This document shows, in pieces, positions 61,609-64,000 of a stretch of 64,000 nt of DNA; the stretch's first letter is position 1; each line of letters starts with the position of its first letter. The stretch is from contig NC_016835.1 in NCBI RefSeq assembly GCF_000241955.1, positions 248,001 through 312,000 of the forward strand, read 5' to 3'. This stretch comes from Rahnella aquatilis CIP 78.65 = ATCC 33071. Lineage in GTDB: Bacteria > Pseudomonadota > Gammaproteobacteria > Enterobacterales > Enterobacteriaceae. Both the position numbers and the translations under genes were made by a program. Below the pieces are notes generated by a model. The model was not told where the DNA came from and did not search any database. It was given only the letters and a program-made list of their open reading frames with translations.

Positions 61609-63267
61609 ATGGGTGACAGCAGGTTGAGGGTGATGGCGTTACTGGCCTGGCTGAGAAAGGGCCGCCTGTATGGTTTTCTGGTGTGGCTATCGTTTTTTAC
61701 CTCTTTTCTTCTGCAGGCGGCTGAACCCCGGCAGATGCCGTCTGATCAGGAAAAAGCCCGTACCGTTTATATTTTTCACCAGCCGGTTGTGATGTTGCAG
61801 GCGAAATTCGGCTTGTCGACGCCGGAGGAACGCGTGTTGCGCATCCGTAATACGCTGCGTTCGCTGAGCGGAGAGGATATACGCCATCCGGTGCAGATCC
61901 TGCCTGTGCAACGTTATGGTCAGCAGGGACGGCTGTTGGTGATCAACGGTAAGCCGCTGATGCTGCTGGCGGAAAGTGATCTGGATGAAGGCGATGATCT
62001 GACGCTCGATCAGGCCGCCCAACGGGTACTGGCGCGTTTCAATGCGCAGCGCATCTCGCTGACAGAGCAGTATTCTTCCACCTATCTGACGATCGCGACA
62101 CTCAAAGTGGTGGCGGGCACCGCTGTGCTGATCCTGCTGTATTACGCTGCATTTACATCCTGGGCCAAAGTGAAAGCCTATTTCACGGCAAGAATTTTGC
62201 TGAAGAAGGGGTGGATCCCGTACCGGTGGCGCAGCTTACTGGGCGCGGTTGAAGTCCATTTGTATGCCATATTGATGATTTTACTGAGCATCGTCGCGTT
62301 CTATCTCTGGCTGAGCTGGTTGTTCCGTTTATATCCCTGGACGCGTGTCTGGGGCGAATCGCTGGGCGACTGGTCAGTGAATGTGATGCAGAAAATCGCA
62401 TTAGCGATTGTGTCAGCGTTCCCCGGACTGATGATTGTGGCGATCATTTTCCTCATCACGGCGTTTATTCTCAAGCTGCTGAAAATCATGTTAAAACGGG
62501 TTGAAACCCGAAAACTTAACGTGCCCGGTTTGCACCCTGAAACGGTGGGTGCGACGCGAAAACTGATTTCCGTGATGATCTGGCTGTTTGCGCTGTCAGC
62601 AGCGTATCCGTTTTTGCCGGGTGCGAATTCACTGGCCTTCAAGGGTGTCAGCGTATTCTTTGGCCTGATGCTCACGCTGGGCTCGGCAGGCGTGATGAAC
62701 CATGCCATGAGCGGACTGGTGCTGATTTATTCACGGGCGCTGCGTAAAGGCGATGTGATCCGCATCGGCGATAACGAAGGGCTGGTGAGTGAAATCGGTA
62801 TGCTGGCGACCAAAATCATCACCCGTGAAAGTTACGTTGTCACGGTGCCAAATGCCGTGGTGGTCAGCGGCAAAATCACCAATCTCAGTGCCCAAAACCC
62901 GGGCGGTGGCGTCAATCTGACCACCAGCATCACCATCGGTTATGACACGCCGTGGCGGCAGGTGCATGCCATGCTGGAACTGGCCGCCAGCCGCACACGG
63001 GGTATTGATCTTCAGCATAAACCGCTGGTGCGTCAGCTCAGCCTGATGGACTGGTATATTGCCTATGAATTGCAGGTGCATCTCCGGGCAGGCGAATCTC
63101 TTGCTGCGGTGAGAAGCGAATTACACAGTCACATTCAGGATGTATTTAACGAATTTAATGTTCAGATCATGTCGCCGAATTTTGTGAACCAGCCGGAAAC
63201 GGCGGTCAGGGTTGCTCAGGACAACTGGTTCGCCGCACCGGCCTCGCCGCCGGACAAGCCGACATGA
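61609..63267 (+). CDS. MscS-family channel with N-terminal periplasmic domain
   Basis: The protein has 552 residues. A signal/first helix (about 20-40) is followed by about 120 soluble residues (VYIFHQPVVMLQAKFGLSTP), then about five membrane helices, and an MscS pore and beta domain: VFFGLMLTLGSAGVMNHAMS (about 350-369), RKGDVIRIGDNEGLVSEIG and TVPNAVVVSGKITNLS. It is much longer than MscS and its pore helix is less glycine-rich than that of the channel at 41379. An alternative start is ATG 61633. The role as an osmotic valve is inferred from family. Confidence 0.85.
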   Translation: MGDSRLRVMALLAWLRKGRLYGFLVWLSFFTSFLLQAAEPRQMPSDQEKARTVYIFHQPVVMLQAKFGLSTPEERVLRIRNTLRSLSGEDIRHPVQILPVQRYGQQGRLLVINGKPLMLLAESDLDEGDDLTLDQAAQRVLARFNAQRISLTEQYSSTYLTIATLKVVAGTAVLILLYYAAFTSWAKVKAYFTARILLKKGWIPYRWRSLLGAVEVHLYAILMILLSIVAFYLWLSWLFRLYPWTRVWGESLGDWSVNVMQKIALAIVSAFPGLMIVAIIFLITAFILKLLKIMLKRVETRKLNVPGLHPETVGATRKLISVMIWLFALSAAYPFLPGANSLAFKGVSVFFGLMLTLGSAGVMNHAMSGLVLIYSRALRKGDVIRIGDNEGLVSEIGMLATKIITRESYVVTVPNAVVVSGKITNLSAQNPGGGVNLTTSITIGYDTPWRQVHAMLELAASRTRGIDLQHKPLVRQLSLMDWYIAYELQVHLRAGESLAAVRSELHSHIQDVFNEFNVQIMSPNFVNQPETAVRVAQDNWFAAPASPPDKPT

Positions 63268-63309
63268 GACGTCTGGAACTGCTCAGCCGGTGCCGTTAAT
63301 TGTCCCTTT

Positions 63310-63753
63310 TTAACCCTGCGGCGGAAACTGCCCGAGTTGCATGAACGCACCAAACCAGTCTTCCAGATGCCAGGTGGTGGTGACGCGTTCGCCATTCAGC
63401 TCATGAAATTCATGCAGCCGGATGCTGACAAATTTGCCGGTAGGTTCGATGCCCATAAAGTTGCCGTTATGTGTGCCGGTAATTTCTGCGCGCACGGCAA
63501 TTTTTCCCGGCGTCTGAAGGAGATCGTGGACGGTGATTTTTACGTCCGGAAAAGCCTCAATGAAGCCCCGGATGATCGGTTTCAGCCCTTCGGGGCCAGA
63601 GGCCTGGCCGGGTGCCAGGGGGATATCGTTCCAGTCCTGCGTGACGGCCTCATCCAATAAGTCCGGATTATGCAGGCTGAAAGCCTGATAGATTTTTTCA
63701 ACGGCTTTACGTTCCGCTATTAGACGGTTGGCTATCTCGTTATTATCTGACAT
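63310..63753 (-). CDS. SnoaL-like / ester cyclase family protein
   Basis: The protein has 147 residues of the NTF2-like fold: VEKIYQAFSLHNPDLLDEAV near the start, GLKPIIRGFIEAFPDVKITV and ITGTHNGNFMGIEPTGK in the middle, ending TTTWHLEDWFGAFMQLG. Such proteins are annotated as ester cyclases or SnoaL-type isomerases, but most have no known substrate. It diverges from a LysR regulator gene 118 bp away that probably controls it. Confidence 0.82.
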   Translation of the reverse strand: MSDNNEIANRLIAERKAVEKIYQAFSLHNPDLLDEAVTQDWNDIPLAPGQASGPEGLKPIIRGFIEAFPDVKITVHDLLQTPGKIAVRAEITGTHNGNFMGIEPTGKFVSIRLHEFHELNGERVTTTWHLEDWFGAFMQLGQFPPQG

Positions 63754-63871
63754 TGCTAAATTCCTCTGGCTGATTGCATTTTTAGGGGGGTAATGTGGTG
63801 CACGCAGCGAGTATCACATTCGTATCAGTAATAATTGAAATAAGAAAAGCATATAGAGGAATATACGTTTT

Positions 63872-64000
63872 ATGGATTTTAAGGGACTCGATCTGAATTT
63901 GCTGGTGGCGTTTGATGCGCTGATGGAAGAGCGGAATGTGACCCGTGCCGCCAGCAAAGCGGCGGTCAGTCAGCCTGCGATGAGCGCGGCATTGTCCCGG
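63872..64000 (+). CDS. LysR-family regulator (5' end only)
   Basis: The first 43 codons are visible, cut by the window edge. [20 protein letters not shown] and the helix-turn-helix [19 protein letters not shown] are typical of the NodD/LysR DNA-binding domain. The divergent arrangement with the SnoaL-like gene suggests autoregulation and control of that neighbour. The effector domain is outside the window. Confidence 0.88.
   Translation, partial: MDFKGLDLNLLVAFDALMEERNVTRAASKAAVSQPAMSAALSR

Overview
The window looks like chromosome of a Rahnella-type enterobacterium (Yersiniaceae). The inference rests on gene content: a complete pqqABCDEF operon, a chromosomal class A beta-lactamase with the features of the RAHN enzymes, a dat-ddc pair, a fecIRABCDE operon, btsSR with btsT-yjiX-yjiA, and umuDC. 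Most proteins resemble enterobacterial orthologues end to end. No rRNA, tRNA, CRISPR array or intact insertion sequence was seen.

Layout. 1-3470: a molybdopterin oxidoreductase (cut by the window edge) and its cytochrome b, divergent from an OmpR/EnvZ-type pair. 3480-5620: sugE behind a guanidine-II riboswitch, an XRE regulator, a decayed locus, a possible small RNA and a YgdI-like lipoprotein. 5740-13500: ferric citrate operon. 13500-14945: an orphan type VI secretion module (Hcp, Tlde1-like effector, membrane immunity protein). 15050-16350: lldD. 16350-24140: a diguanylate cyclase, pqqF-E-D-C-B-A and an M19 dipeptidase. 24250-27850: a TonB-dependent receptor flanked by two 550-bp non-coding direct repeats whose hairpins keep their pairing while changing sequence. 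27887-33962: mmuM and a family-5 ABC importer behind apparent MetJ boxes. 34205-37385: chemotaxis receptor, beta-lactamase, a small coiled-coil secreted protein. 38150-41110: dat-ddc. 41380-44940: MscS channel, DUF421 pair, zinc alcohol dehydrogenase. 44970-49600: treY-treZ and a small membrane protein. 49910-51016: an orphan periplasmic binding protein. 51414-57505: pyruvate-sensing BtsSR facing its expected target operon. 57805-59172: a second orphan Hcp module with an unrecognised effector-like protein and a membrane partner. 59559-61285: SOS-regulated umuDC. 61609-64000: a second MscS channel, a SnoaL-like protein and the start of a LysR regulator.

Themes. Iron uptake is represented by Fec, the siderophore-type receptor and Fur-like boxes. 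Periplasmic oxidation is represented by the PQQ cofactor pathway, lactate dehydrogenase and the molybdoenzyme. Interbacterial competition is represented by two independent Hcp-effector islets. The observations most worth a second look are the covarying repeat pair, the second Hcp islet, the three-copy 20-bp-pitch operator before btsT, the MetJ-linked ABC importer, and the mirror-image translation start at lldD.
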